Source: Gracilaria vermiculophylla
Taxonomy: Eukaryota; Rhodophyta; Florideophyceae; Gracilariales; Gracilariaceae
Reading direction: 5' to 3'
Assembly (NCBI GenBank): GCA_019155205.2
Contig: JAHNZQ020000277.1
Coordinates: 1,270,272 to 1,334,271 of the forward strand
DNA length: 64,000 bases
Part shown: positions 53,823 through 64,000 of the stretch, one piece after another
Position numbering within the stretch: the first letter of the stretch is position 1
Layout of the letters: each line of letters begins with the position of its first letter
Position numbers and translations under genes: made by a program
The notes under the pieces: generated by a model
What the model was told of the DNA's origin: nothing
Database searches by the model: none
Seen by the model: only the letters and a program-made list of their open reading frames with translations

Positions 53823-54668
53823 CTACAGGTCACCGAACCGCGTTGAATACTCCGCTTCGAGGTGCGCTTTCGCTGTTAGCGCTTGGCTGTCGAAGAACTC
53901 CGCCAGGCTGTCCTTGAGGGCCGTCATCGAGGCTCGGTCTGTTCGGGCCTTGTGGAGCTCTAAGATCCAAGCATGCGCCTCGCACAGAGCCCCAATAGGA
54001 GAAGCCGGAGCAGGACGGCCTGTCACCAGGCACGCCTGCACCAACTCCTGGAAGGCAGCCTCCAGAGCCCCAGAGGAGACTCCTCCCGGCGGTGCACCCG
54101 ATGCGGCCACCTCCGTTGACGGCGCAACAACCGCCACGGAGGGTGCTGCAGACGGCGGACCAGCTGAGACAGGAGCTCCCCGACGGAAATCCGTGGATTC
54201 TGCAGTGGAGGATGGAAATGCCAAGGACGGAGTCGGTGACACCGGAGGTGACGGCGGTGCGGGATTTAGGACGCTCCGCAGGCGAGGCCGAAGAAGGAGC
54301 GCAGGGACGCTCCGCAATCGGGGTTGCACCACTGGGGCCGAAGGTATCGGGACGGTAGCAATCTCGTCCTCTTCCATAGGAGACACGGCGGCTACCACTG
54401 CGGGAGCACTCAGTACTGCGGCGGGCCGCAGAGTTATCACCTCATGAGGTGAACCCATATCCTGGGACGGAGTCGGTAGCCGACGAAGCGTGTTGGTCGC
54501 CAGGCTCTCCATCAAGGAGCCATAATCGAGGAACCAGAGTCGTACCACCTGAGGAGAGTGATCTGACGCCACTTGCGGAGCGGCCCGCAGATACACGCCC
54601 GACCGGGGAGGGAGCCGCTTCCAGGCGCCATCGTGGCATGCTCGCAGAAGACGGACGACCGGAGACAA
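53823..54668 (-). CDS. Antisense accessory ORF in chromovirus 3' region
   Basis: An open frame of 281 codons opposite to gag-pol, between chromodomain and 3' LTR. The extended frame begins at a non-ATG codon; the first ATG is at 54512, giving 229 residues. The N-part has VVRLWFLDYGSLMESL, a pattern seen in Tudor domains. The middle is Pro/Ser-rich, and the C-part is amphipathic helix (EAAFQELVQACL, then AEFFDSQALTAKAHLEAEY). It stays open despite the many stops in gag-pol. Antisense ORFs in this position are known from plant Tat-lineage gypsy elements. Function is unknown. Confidence 0.45.
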   Translation of the reverse strand: MSPVVRLLRACHDGAWKRLPPRSGVYLRAAPQVASDHSPQVVRLWFLDYGSLMESLATNTLRRLPTPSQDMGSPHEVITLRPAAVLSAPAVVAAVSPMEEDEIATVPIPSAPVVQPRLRSVPALLLRPRLRSVLNPAPPSPPVSPTPSLAFPSSTAESTDFRRGAPVSAGPPSAAPSVAVVAPSTEVAASGAPPGGVSSGALEAAFQELVQACLVTGRPAPASPIGALCEAHAWILELHKARTDRASMTALKDSLAEFFDSQALTAKAHLEAEYSTRFGDL

Positions 54669-55202
54669 GCGAGGTATGGAGAACCATGGCTGAGCGTAAC
54701 GTCATATGCAGTGGAGTCCGAGGAGAGCACGGAAGAGAAGATTAGGAATGATTCACCTGCACGGAGATAGAATGAACGGACGCGACGAAGTGGGTGTTTC
54801 CCGAGGGAGAATCCTCGAAGGAATCGGAGTGGCGAGAGCCTCCAGGGGATCCATATCCCCTCGGGACTCACCCACGCTCCGTCCACGGAGGTTGCGCCCG
54901 TGCACCACGCACGGTACGACGGAGGACGCGGACACCCGCGTTGCCGACTGGCGCAGCAGCACCAACGGGTAACACCAAGAAGGAGCAAACGCAGCCGGGT
55001 GAAGGAGGAGCAGAGCCCACAGACGCCGTAAGGAGTGAAACGCGAGCCCGCGGCAACACGCCTCGCAGGAGTATGGAGAAGAGAAGGAACACCTGAAGGA
55101 GAGAACGGGCAAACCGCCGGAGGCCGCACGTTCCTCAACATCGATAGGAGCCACCCCAGGGATCAAGAAAGCGGAAGATGCACCTCGAGGACGTTGTGCA
55201 AT

Positions 55203-55217
55203 TTAGAAAAGAGGGTA
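55203..55217 (+). other. Polypurine tract of chromovirus
   Basis: The purine run AGAAAAGAGGG directly precedes the 3' LTR, as required for plus-strand priming. Confidence 0.75.
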
Positions 55218-55770
55218 TGTAGTGCAGTGGCTCCTACGAAAATAGGGCGGTTTGGCCTTAAGGTATAATATTGCTAAGGAGGGCTCGTATTTAATTACCT
55301 GGGCCACGTGGTGCATAATCTCGCCCGCGTGCGCTACAGTATCCTTGAGGCACGGTAAAATTATTATTTATTTTAGATAATTTATGCAGGTAATTAGTAC
55401 AGTAACGAGACCTGCCGAGTTGGGCTCCCAGCTTGATACTTAATCTGCTAGTTGAGCTCCACCTCTGGGGAAGTAAAGACAAGCACCCTTGAGTCTTCAT
55501 CTACTTTTCCGGTTGGAGTCTCTTGTCGATCAACGCAGGTTTCCAAGCCGCCGATCCCCAGGTCGCATCATAGCAGCGCCTGTAGGAGCATTGTCCGCCC
55601 AGTGAACCTCCCCCTCCGCTTGGTGTTTGCGAATTCTCTTTCAGGATTCCCCCGGCTCGCGACAGCGGATACCGGAGACCACCTTTAGGAATACGTGCCT
55701 TTGGAGTCAACTAAAACTCCCAACGGAAGTTGTGCTTTACTACCTCGAGAGGAGGGCTGACAGTACCACA
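55218..55770 (+). repeat. 3' LTR of chromovirus
   Basis: 553 bp, TGTAGT...CACA, colinear with 46691-47243 without net indels. Confidence 0.93.
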
Positions 55771-55851
55771 ATTACCTCGCGAAAGGGAGGTTCGAACACT
55801 CTTCCTGGTAATTCCGCCTTGGGGTTTTGCACTACCGCCAAGTAATAATGG

Positions 55852-58021
55852 GTGAATACAACAACAATTCTTGGATATACACTACATCTATATGATCCAA
55901 TCCAAGCACTGAAGATCATGTCGATCTCTCGAATGGCTGTTCAAGACTTTCTGGCCATTCAGGAAGCATATGGAGACGCTCTCAACGCACAACCTGTAAT
56001 TATCGCAGTGTCATACAGACCATACTTTCCTACCATGCTTTTGAAACCATTAGTTTGTGCAAGAGTGATAGGTGCAGATAAATCTCAAGTTGTAGAGCTT
56101 AATTATGATATAGTCGTGAATAAGCGTGAGAACGTATCTGGAAGTTCAACATCTGTATCAGTTAAATCTGCTTTGGCTAACATCAAGCGAGATGTGAAAC
56201 TCGATGCAAACAGACTGGACACTCGATTAAGAATTTTGATGCTTTTCGCGTCGTATCTTGAGCTTAACGAGAAACGATGTTAGAAATTTGCCGAAAATTC
56301 TGAAAATGAAGCTATTCAACACATCATACCTATCTTACAACCTCCTTGATTTAAGACTCGTGTCGAAGACGCGCTGAAATTGAACAAAGTGGGTCTGAAG
56401 AACGACTACTTTGCACTAATGGATTTTCCTATAGACAAGACTGAGATGTTCGAAGAAGCTCATTCAATTCGTGAGTACGTACAATTACGCAACAAAAGTC
56501 GTGGTTCTCCATACAGGAGTGATAAGCAGACTGCAACTCGCCAATCACCGGCGATCAAGAGCAAAGACCAAACTTGTGAAGCATCTTATGATGGTAATCC
56601 AAACAAGAGAAATAAAACGTTAACTCCATGCTTAAATTCTAATTGTTATGGTGAACATCTTGTCAAGGACTGTTCAATGACGACAAAAAAACAAGCTAAA
56701 GAGTTATTTGAATAGTACCGGGAGAATAAAAAAACCAAGAGAAATCACAAAAAAGGAAATCTAGTTTATCTGCGCTTTCTGGCTCAAAACAAGGCAGTAA
56801 GGCAGCTCTAAATGATTTCAAGAAACCTGATGGAGATATCTCTGTTGTCTAAGTTGAAATTTGCGGTCTGAAATTTGTATGCAGAATTGACTCTGCTGTA
56901 AACAGAGATGCGATTTCCTAGACGATTGTCAATTTCCTTGGAGAACAAGGAATTTTTTTGCCTACCTTATCTCTGTCGAAATAAAAAAAACCAAAAGCTG
57001 TTGATGAGCATGAAGTGCACTCAAAAGGAACTGCCCAAATCAACCAGATGATCAAAAATGTACTTGGACTCTGTCGACCCCGCAGCATCAACGTTAAAAT
57101 AATCTCGGACAATGATAGTCAACTACCGCTTGGTAATAATTTCGCTGGTGCAATTATTCTTGGAAACCTACTTTTCGTTACATCAGGTTTATGTGTTACG
57201 GATTCTCTCGCCGAAAATATCGAAAGTCTTCACCCATTGACTACGGAGGCCTAAAAGTTCAAGACGATGCTCCGAAAATTGGAAGAATCGAACTAACATT
57301 ATTTTCCAAAGAAATCAATATGAATAAGTCTGAACCCGAACTAGCCCGAATTTGCAGCATGTTATCGAACGGAAATTTTCCGCTCAGGGATGAAGGCGAC
57401 ATCTATTACACAGATGTCCCTGTTCGTACACAATGCGAAGATGAAATTATCGATGCTATCGAGACTATGATATCACATGCAAATAAGCAGTTATCAAAAG
57501 ATTTGTTATGGAATCTACAAGAGCTTGTAAACGATTTCAAGGGTATTTTCAGAGTGAAACTTTGAAGAGATCGTCCATTTGACGTCGAACTAATGAACAT
57601 TGAGTATGAAGTTATTTCACGACCAGAGAAAGTTTTCCAGCGTACATATTCACCGGAACAACTCGATTTTATGAAACCGAAAGTTGAAAAACTTAACAGC
57701 CCTGGATTTATGAAGCCCAACAATGCTTCAAAATGGGCATGCGCGCCGGTCATTGTGCCAAAACCAAGAAACGAAGGATCTCGATTTGCAATGGATTCTC
57801 GTCCTATCAATGCCCAAACAAATAAAACTGTGTGGCCTGCGATTCAAGCTAGTCCAATGTTGGCGAATCTCATCGGATATAAAATATTGTTTAACTTGGA
57901 TTTTTTACATGGCTATGGGCAGTTTCCATTCGCCGCCGAATCGCGTGACTGTCAGAACCGTTCCGAACAAGCACAAAACGGCGGATGGACGCCCATTTCA
58001 GCGTTCTTATTGGCCAGCTAG
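55852..58021 (+). mobile_element. Truncated gypsy-like gag-pol remnant
   Basis: A gag-like region (55852-56715) ends with a zinc knuckle, CLNSNCYGEHLVKDC. A protease-like segment follows near 56870-56940, with IDSAV where DSG/DTG is usual. RT motifs up to the first Asp block are at 57593-57960: YSPEQLDFMKPKVEKL, WACAPVIVPKPRNEG, FAMDSRPINAQT and LFNLDFLHGYGQFPF. No YxDD, RNase H, integrase or LTR is found after it, so the element is cut off. It differs from the chromovirus in sequence and in its AT-rich codon use. Confidence 0.75.
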
Positions 58022-58496
58022 ACATTTTCTTAAAGTGGTCCTAATAGCCCCTGATCGTACCCTGATGGGGCACGCTGTAAGTATGGCTTTTCTCTACTAT
58101 TAAAAGTAAGCCACTTGGCTTCATTGTGACGAATCAGTTTCCGGTACTGGACCGGCGTTCAGATATATGGCACCAGATAGAGATCCGTATCGATCTCTTT
58201 CTCTTGCCGGCAACGCCTACCGGTTACCATCTAACAATCTGCGGACGGAAAACTAAGAACATATTTAAATTCATTGCAACAGGTAAGATAATGGCAACTC
58301 CATTTTCTTATCAAAGTGGAACGGTTCCTACTTATGATTCGACGAAAGTTTGCAGGGCCAATGGTAACGTTTGTGAAAATCTACGGAAAGAATCCCAAGA
58401 AGGTGAGCAGGCCCAAAACCATATATTCTATCCAATACCTAACATGTATGAATTGAATGGAGTGCTTGTTTAGCAAGCTACCACAATTGCAGTAGA

Positions 58497-59819
58497 ATGA
58501 GTCACTGGTACGCGTTTTTGAAGTCTTTGATAACAGACAATTTGAAGGCCTTGAATAAGAAGTGGGGCCTGAAAATGGGCCATCAGAACAAAAATGAATC
58601 AATATCGAGAGCGGTAGTATTCGTTCTTTTACAAGAACGCAAAGATATGAACTTGGATGAATGTATTCAAAGGAATGATTTTGCAAAACAATTTTATGCA
58701 TGGGAAAAGAAAAATACTCCAAACAATGATTCGATTACAGACATACCAGAAATAGAATATATTTTGAATCATTTACCTGAGAAAAAAAGAGAAAAAGCAC
58801 GGCATGAGCTTCAAAGAAAAAAAAAAGGAATTGCAAATGTGGAAGACTCATGTAAAATCAACTCATATCGACCCAAATTCGAAAAACATGGCGAACATTC
58901 TGGACAAAATTTAACTCTGAATGAGTTTGCACGACTTTGCGTGCTGCTTCGTGACGATGATAGAGCACGCTTTGCATTGATAAAGGCTGTTGGATTAGAG
59001 TTGACGAGAAGCCAGATTGATGCTAACGTAACGAGCGAGTCATTTTGGATGATCGTGGAAAACAGGTTTAATGACAAATCGGTGGACACAATTGAGAGTT
59101 TCAGGGGACATATCGATGATGTTAATTCGAATGAACGCCCCGTCACATTTCGTACGGCACTTATGTTGAAGAAGCAATTCAGTCAAAGCAAAAGACAGTC
59201 TACTGTGGTTCGAGACCGGTGGTCTGCCTCTGGACAGAACGATAGTTCGCGCGTCACTGACGTTTTGCGGTATACGAGTAATGGAGATCTAACTGCTGAT
59301 TCCAAACGTGTTCTGATTTTATTTCTTGTTTGTAGGCTAGGCACACCGCATGAAGACGTTTCATTGCTCAGCTTAACTACAAAACTAATCTGCAAAGAAG
59401 ACGCCGGATATGAAGAAGGTGTTCCAGTTAGCAGGGAAAACACAGATCCGAATGTGCGAAAGAAACGACGCTTGCACCAAGACCGCGGAGATATCAGGGC
59501 TGAGGGTTTGAACCTCTCGGGGGGGCTGCATCGCCTGGGATCGGCTTCTGAAGCACGAACGGCACTGCTTATGGTGCAGTTAAATTTCGAGCGGGCCAAA
59601 CATAAAAAAAGCGGAGACGAAGAAATGATTGTCAGGATGAAGAAGCAGAACAGATTGATGTCTCTCACGGAAGAGAGTGCTCTGCGCTACGAACGAGCGC
59701 AAAAGAGAGGAATTCGGTCGTTCATCGAAAGTTGTCGTACGGTATTGGAAGAGAATCAAAGTCAATTTGATGCTTTCCGTAGCGCTCCGAATACTGACGA
59801 ACGCGAACGCAATCAGTAA
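58497..59819 (+). CDS. Intact 440-codon unknown ORF within transposon debris
   Basis: It opens at an ATG and closes at TAA with no internal defect, although everything around it is decayed. It is Lys/Arg/Glu-rich. The core (about 135-300) has NLTLNEFARLCVLLRDDDR, TRSQIDANVTSESFW, then WSASGQND (about 238-245) and LTADSKRVLILFLVC. From memory, an F/W-x-x-SGQND motif after a LTR-Q-Lambda-like segment occurs in multicopy oomycete and protist proteins of unknown function; this is a weak recollection. A basic stretch (VRKKRRL) and a charged helical C-terminus follow. It is probably a mobile-element-associated or selfish gene family, not housekeeping. Confidence 0.6.
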   Translation: MSHWYAFLKSLITDNLKALNKKWGLKMGHQNKNESISRAVVFVLLQERKDMNLDECIQRNDFAKQFYAWEKKNTPNNDSITDIPEIEYILNHLPEKKREKARHELQRKKKGIANVEDSCKINSYRPKFEKHGEHSGQNLTLNEFARLCVLLRDDDRARFALIKAVGLELTRSQIDANVTSESFWMIVENRFNDKSVDTIESFRGHIDDVNSNERPVTFRTALMLKKQFSQSKRQSTVVRDRWSASGQNDSSRVTDVLRYTSNGDLTADSKRVLILFLVCRLGTPHEDVSLLSLTTKLICKEDAGYEEGVPVSRENTDPNVRKKRRLHQDRGDIRAEGLNLSGGLHRLGSASEARTALLMVQLNFERAKHKKSGDEEMIVRMKKQNRLMSLTEESALRYERAQKRGIRSFIESCRTVLEENQSQFDAFRSAPNTDERERNQ

Positions 59820-60288
59820 CTGACTTTTATTACGTACTGTGATACTTGAAGTGCAGATCATGTATCCCAGGTTACGTTCTTCGCTAGAAATAATGATATT
59901 CGCAATGGGGCTGCATTTGATGCCGGGTGGAAGAGGGCCGAAATCCAAGGTACGTCCGTGCCCGTCGCTAGTCCTCGACGCACAGCTCTGGCTTCTGGAC
60001 GCTGGGGGTTGAATGGGTAGCACACGCGAGCGCAAACAACCATCCTGCCAGCCCTGATAAGGTAGTTCTCGTGTGCTGTGCGATGCGCGTCGTGAATATT
60101 GCTCTACAGGCCCCAAGCACGGGTTTTGTGCTATCGCGAGGGGCTTGTACGTAGCGTGGTCCATTTGAAATCCGTAGTTTCTATCGCGTTTGCTGCTACT
60201 GCGAGCCCTCTGCTTCTCCAAAGGCGACACCCGGTTCGTAATCCGGGAGAACGGTGCATGCTGTGATCGTGTCCGCTTCTGTCTGGTC

Positions 60289-60772
60289 CTAGTTGGGCCC
60301 GTGTTTCTGTCGTTTTGGTTGTGATTTTTGCACTTCCGGGTTTCTTGAGGTGCGCAGTACGGACAACGTATGGCGATATCCGACACTCTTGTGCGCTTCG
60401 TTATGGCTGTCCCGCATCATGACGGTTCGCGTCGGTATTATGCAATCATAACCTTGTTCATAATTGTTCTCGTGGTTGCTTCGGCTTAAGAGCTTTTTAT
60501 GCATCAGCGCGTTGTGCGTCACTACGTTGGTAATGAGTTCAAAGTCGTCACACAAGATGGGCAAGTATCCCTGGTCTAACACGGTATGCCTCAAACATAT
60601 ATCTGCAAGGTTACTCAACCCCATACACTTCAACATATTGTGCAAAGACTGTCGAGGTTTGAAGGTGGGGCTCGTGGGGAAGTGCGTGTCGTAAACGCGT
60701 GTGGCGCCATGATTGGAGTGTTGGGAATATTTTCGGCGATTGTTAGCGCTCCAGCTGCCCCCTGGTTAGATT
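60289..60772 (-). CDS. Hypothetical fragment with SAM-domain-like segment
   Basis: An open frame of about 160 codons after a stop near 60775, with no upstream ATG before the internal Met codons. LHNMLKCMGLSNLADICL, then LPILCDDFELITNV and MHKKLL, follow the spacing of a sterile-alpha-motif five-helix bundle. A nearby frame adds RCPYC...KCKNH, a possible zinc ribbon. It is probably an exon or a relic. Confidence 0.25.
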
Positions 60773-61241
60773 AGACGGGCGATGATGGTCAGGAAGAAGA
60801 TCGCTTTTCGTACTGGGCAGCAGATGCAGATGATAATGACGATGATCGATGTTCTGGCGTGTTAAGAGAGCAGCGCTACTGCCTAGAAAGCTTGCTATGG
60901 CAGTGTCTTAGAAAACAACGTGAAACTGTTTAGTGCGCTATTCTAAGAGCTGAGCATGAACGCTGCCTCCAGAAGTCGCAGTATAGCGGAGTGTGACATA
61001 TTTTGAATTCATTACGATTGATATTACTAAGTCCTGCACGTATCCTTAACCTGTCTCAAAGAAAGCAGTTCAAGATAATGATCTTTTCACTTATTCTGGG
61101 CGGTGAACTATCAAGAATTTGAACGGAGGTGGTAAAGTGGCTCCTTCTATTTTCACGACGTTGCGAGGAAGCCGTCCTCCGCCGGAAGGCAGTTGCGGAA
61201 CTGGTCAATGATGGAATCGTTCTACAACACGTACCCAGACA

Positions 61242-61544
61242 GTGAACGTGGGCCGTTGCATGATGGGGCATCGTTTCTTGGCACGAACTTCGCGGATGCT
61301 ACAAAAGGGCACTCGAGGTGATAGGACATTCGAGGACCTTACCAAGATAATGAAATCTCCGACGAAGGGAAATAAAAATGCTTTCTCCAAAACGCCGAGG
61401 GCGAAGGTCGGTGGCGACGGTTCTCCTGCCGAGGTATCGCCGGCTGCTGCAGACGGAGAAACGCAGGCGGCAGCCTCAGGTCGCAACGAAAAGACTAAAG
61501 GAATATTTTGGATGTCATTGTCAAAATATCCGAACAAAAAGTGA
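61242..61544 (+). CDS. Hypothetical basic protein fragment
   Basis: About 100 codons beginning at a non-ATG codon, with Met codons at residues 7-8. FEDLTKIMKSPTKGNKNAF and a Pro/Ala/Glu-rich tail read like real but disordered protein. An upstream patch (VLRRKAVAELVNDGIV, about 61160-61230) may be another exon. Identity is unknown. Confidence 0.25.
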   Translation: MNVGRCMMGHRFLARTSRMLQKGTRGDRTFEDLTKIMKSPTKGNKNAFSKTPRAKVGGDGSPAEVSPAAADGETQAAASGRNEKTKGIFWMSLSKYPNKK

Positions 61545-62484
61545 TGACGCAACACATACGAAGACGGATTCTTTCATCATTTTTCGTTCAAGTAGCTTTG
61601 GGATTTGCTGCAACTCATAGGCGGAAATGGCGAGCACTTTTGGCTGTTGGTGGCTGGGTGAGTGAGGACGAAATTGAGCTTCACAGCAAAGGGGAGGCGG
61701 CTCGGCGGGAACGCATTGCGGAGGGTGGGTCTTTCGCGGGCCGAAACGACCAGGAGCTTAGCGGAAGACAGCCTGACGCGCGGCGGTTGAGGCGGGTCGG
61801 TGATGGTCGCTTTCGGCGGAGTAGGGCCCGCAGTGGCCACTTGCAGCGATCTTTTCCCGTTAGAGTGAAGCGGCGAAGATGGGATGGAACGAAGATGGCG
61901 CGGTCGGCGCGTGAAGGCGACAGGCCTGTAAAGGGTGGAGACAAACGCAAACATGTCGCGGAGAACGCAACGGGTAGCTCATCCGCCGTAGAGCCGGTGC
62001 GCTCTCGTAGAGATGCGCACAGTGGGAGGTGGGGGTGGTCGCGCATCCGGCTTGGACAAGAGCGCGACAAAGGCGGCGACCCGAGGTGCAACGCCAACAC
62101 GGCGGAGCGTAAGGCGGAGGCGGCGCAAGCCAAGGCGGTGGCGCGAAGCGCGCCCAACAGGTTTTATTTTCTTTCAAAAAATTCGAGAAAATACAATAAT
62201 ACGATCTAATTGAGGCATTTTTTTATTTATAAATCGGGATCTCTTTTCTGTTCTACCTAATGGGATCTGCATGTGGACCAAGCATGCGGCGCATAACGGC
62301 GCACGCGTATCTGCGAGCGCATACGAGTCCATACATGACAACGACGGCGAGTGCGTCAGCGGCGCGCAGCACACGGCGAGCACCTGCCGCGCGGCGACGA
62401 GCGCCGACTCGTTGTGGCAGCATCGCGCGCGGGCGCGCGGCATGAACTCGGAAGTTGCAGACGCCGCCTCGCGCGCATGCAGCG

Positions 62485-63441
62485 ATGAGTTCGAACTCGA
62501 CGCCGTCCGCGTCGACGCGCGGCGACGAGGCGCAGCCACTTCCCGCTTTCGCCGACGGCAACGACTTCTACCACAACGCCTACGGCTGGTACGAGCACAG
62601 CTGCACACAGGTGGGCCGCCCCAACTCGCATACCGACCCCGTGCTCGCCCCCGCGTGCTACCCGCGCAAGGAGCTCATATGGGTCGCCACCGCCTCTGGC
62701 ATGCTGGACGCCTACAACGCCCACGACATGGCGCGCATCGTCTCCATCTACGTCGGCGAATCCACGCCGCACCCGTCCAACACCGGCGACGTGCGAGACA
62801 TTGTTGTCTAGGACTCCTCCATTCTCGCTGCCGTGAGCTATGGTCTGGCTGTCGTCAAGCGCGGCGGCGTGTTTTCGGCCTCGATTTGTGCCGACGCCGT
62901 TCGAAACGCCAAGACGTTGGCGCTCAAACCGATGAGCGATTATCACGTGGGAAACGGCGGCGAGTCTCGCATGCTGGCTCTCATCGACCTACAGCCAAAG
63001 AGAATTCTGCAAAAGGCCCCTTTGCGCGGCGCCACCGGCGTGCCTGCTGCAGTATGGGCCACACCCTAGGGCGAAGGCAATTTTGCTGTCTTCCCCATAT
63101 CCACGGGTCGCATCTCACTACGCGCTGTGTCCTTCATGCGAGAGGTCAACGCGACTGCCGCTTTTGCTGGCACCACCACCTCACTGGCCACCAGTGGCTA
63201 CTACTTAGTTGCCACGGGACTCGGCACTAGAGATGGCGTGTCCTATCTTGAACAGACATTCAAACTGTACGACGTTCGCGCCGTCCAAAATCCCCTTCCC
63301 TCTGTCCGATTCTTCGGACCGCCCATGTTTACTGAATTGGACCAGGCCACTTCACAATTGTACGATACTTATGGCGCTTTGTGTATGCTCTGGACATTCA
63401 AGAGATGTACCCTTCTGCAGCAATGTGCGCGCGGCAAGTGA
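62485..63441 (+). pseudogene. PAN2 N-terminal WD40 fragment with two in-frame TAG codons
   Basis: Resembles the N-terminal WD40 propeller of PAN2, the scaffold and catalytic subunit of the Pan2-Pan3 poly(A) nuclease. The register is constant from ATG 62485 to TGA 63441. Landmarks are ELIWVATASGMLDAYNAHDM, VAAVSYGLAVV-like blades, LIDLQPKRILQ, FAGTTTSLATSGYYLVATGL, FKLYDVRAVQNPLPSVRFF and a final blade start. TAG codons occur at 62809 and 63067, both where Gln would fit. The USP-like and exonuclease domains (about 700-800 residues in relatives) are absent. It could also be a gene whose TAGs are spliced or recoded, but no intron sites are apparent at them. Confidence 0.7.
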
Positions 63442-64000
63442 GCCGGCATAACGGCGGATGGGTGTTCTACGCTTGCCATAGAGTAATGGTATTGCTCCAT
63501 GTACTCTTCAAAATACATTTCTAGCGCTTGCGTCATGTGACTACTGCGGCTGACTGGAGTGGAGAATGCTGAGATGGATGAGGGGATGCCGATAGAGTGA
63601 GCAAGATAACTTGCATCGAAATTCCCTCTGGTACGACTCGTTTCGCAATAAGAGAATTGGATTCTCCTGGATGCTCACAAATTTTATCTCCATTGCGCAC
63701 ACAGGACTACACCGCATTCATCGTCCATATCCTACGGAGCCCCTACCGGAGGGGGTCGTTGCAAGTTCCTGCGCTGCACCAAGGATACAAGTTCGTCCCT
63801 TTTTTTGGACGTCGACTTCTTGCTGTTCTCTGTTTGAAACCGTGCAATTTGCATCTCGTTGTTCGGCTTGCACGCGGAATACCATTCATTTATCTCCTGC
63901 TCGCACTGCGCTGGATATGCAGATGAAGTGTGCTGCAGATTATCTTCGTGATTAGCCAGACCAAAGTTGTGAAGTTTCATACACAGCCAAACTAATCTTG
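63442..64000. other. Terminal stretch, no supported gene
   Basis: Overlapping frames at 63597-63955 plus and 63732-63980 minus lack motifs. No continuation of PAN2 is seen. Confidence 0.4.

Larger units (their letters stand above)
46691..55770 (+). mobile_element. Ty3/gypsy chromovirus, full length but interrupted by nonsense codons
   Basis: Two 553-bp LTRs flank gag and pol in the order protease-RT-RNase H-integrase-chromodomain. The flanking pentamers ATCAC and ATTAC differ at one base and may be the target duplication. The gag frame (47420-49663) and pol frame (about 49497-53224) are each continuous in register but interrupted by stops. A 100-N gap lies after the integrase core. An antisense ORF fills the 3' internal region. 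Confidence 0.95.
59820..62484. other. Mostly non-coding with two doubtful coding patches
   Basis: Two candidates are given separately (60289-60772 minus, 61242-61544 plus). 61508-62209 has frames on both strands rich in Arg, Ser and Gly that I cannot decide between. The rest lacks recognisable features. Confidence 0.4.

Noticed and set aside
55775..55845. GGTTCGAA box next to the chromovirus 3' LTR, resembling a tRNA B box
   Set aside because: The T-stem closes with a mismatch, and the upstream sequence is LTR, leaving no room for the D and anticodon arms.
59580..60386. 268-codon minus-strand frame
   Set aside because: Starts at a non-ATG codon and overlaps the end of the intact plus-strand ORF. 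Only its first part (RCPYC) is of possible interest.
1..64000. CRISPR arrays, bacterial operons or rRNA genes
   Set aside because: No regularly spaced identical repeats with unique spacers and no rRNA signatures. Gene content and introns are eukaryotic.

Overview
This window is nuclear DNA from a compact, intron-poor eukaryote that appears to have a plastid. Several genes are classic eukaryotic housekeeping genes: a 20S proteasome beta1 subunit, a two-domain MTHFR, the DNA polymerase delta small subunit, PI 4-kinase beta, a CDK9/12-like kinase and a type I mannose-6-phosphate isomerase. Most are single exons. The few introns are about 95-365 nt with GTAAGT or GTACGT donors. Plastid-type leaders precede an acyltransferase and a CPBP membrane protein. 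Small gene islands are separated by LTR-retrotransposon wreckage. This layout best fits a red alga (Chondrus/Gracilaria-like), but another photosynthetic protist cannot be excluded from sequence alone. Base composition varies strongly, from AT-rich (about 38.2-38.7 kb) to extremely GC-rich (21.4-24.6 kb).

Layout. 1.2-11.6 kb is a dense gene island: a two-domain glycosyltransferase, an NAD(P)HX-epimerase-like protein, a CPBP membrane protein (minus), proteasome beta1, MTHFR (minus) and POLD2. 11.6-21.3 kb holds debris derived from the POLD2 3' region: two broken copies of POLD2 with their 3' flank, minisatellites, a 0.75-kb insertion and three long fold-back palindromes. 21.4-25.8 kb is a GC-rich island with a possible YqaJ-like protein, mannose-6-phosphate isomerase with one intron, and a convergent unknown gene. 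25.8-28.9 kb has no recognisable gene. 28.9-37.8 kb is a second gene island: PI4K-beta (minus), a CDKC-type kinase with two introns, a SAM-carrier-like mitochondrial carrier and a plastid LPAAT (minus).

38.7-58.0 kb is retrotransposon territory. An old Ty1/copia element (38.7-44.3 kb) carries a Tudor-like module between integrase and reverse transcriptase. A Ty3/gypsy chromovirus (46.7-55.8 kb) has 553-bp LTRs, a chromodomain and an antisense ORF. A third, truncated gypsy-like gag-pol follows (55.9-58.0 kb). Within this debris lies one intact 440-codon ORF (58.5-59.8 kb). The window ends with a PAN2 WD40 fragment interrupted by two in-frame TAG codons. Three 100-N assembly gaps occur, each inside repetitive DNA.

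The most notable observations are: (i) the chromovirus and the PAN2 fragment are broken by in-frame nonsense codons, almost without frameshifts, and each stop is one C-to-T or G-to-A step from Gln, Arg or Trp, which suggests a RIP-like or methylation-deamination process; (ii) three hairpin-tipped inverted duplications cluster in or beside one POLD2 pseudocopy, a template-switch signature; (iii) the copia element carries a Tudor-like domain, and the chromovirus carries an antisense ORF; (iv) a GT2-like domain is fused to a fucosyltransferase-like domain.
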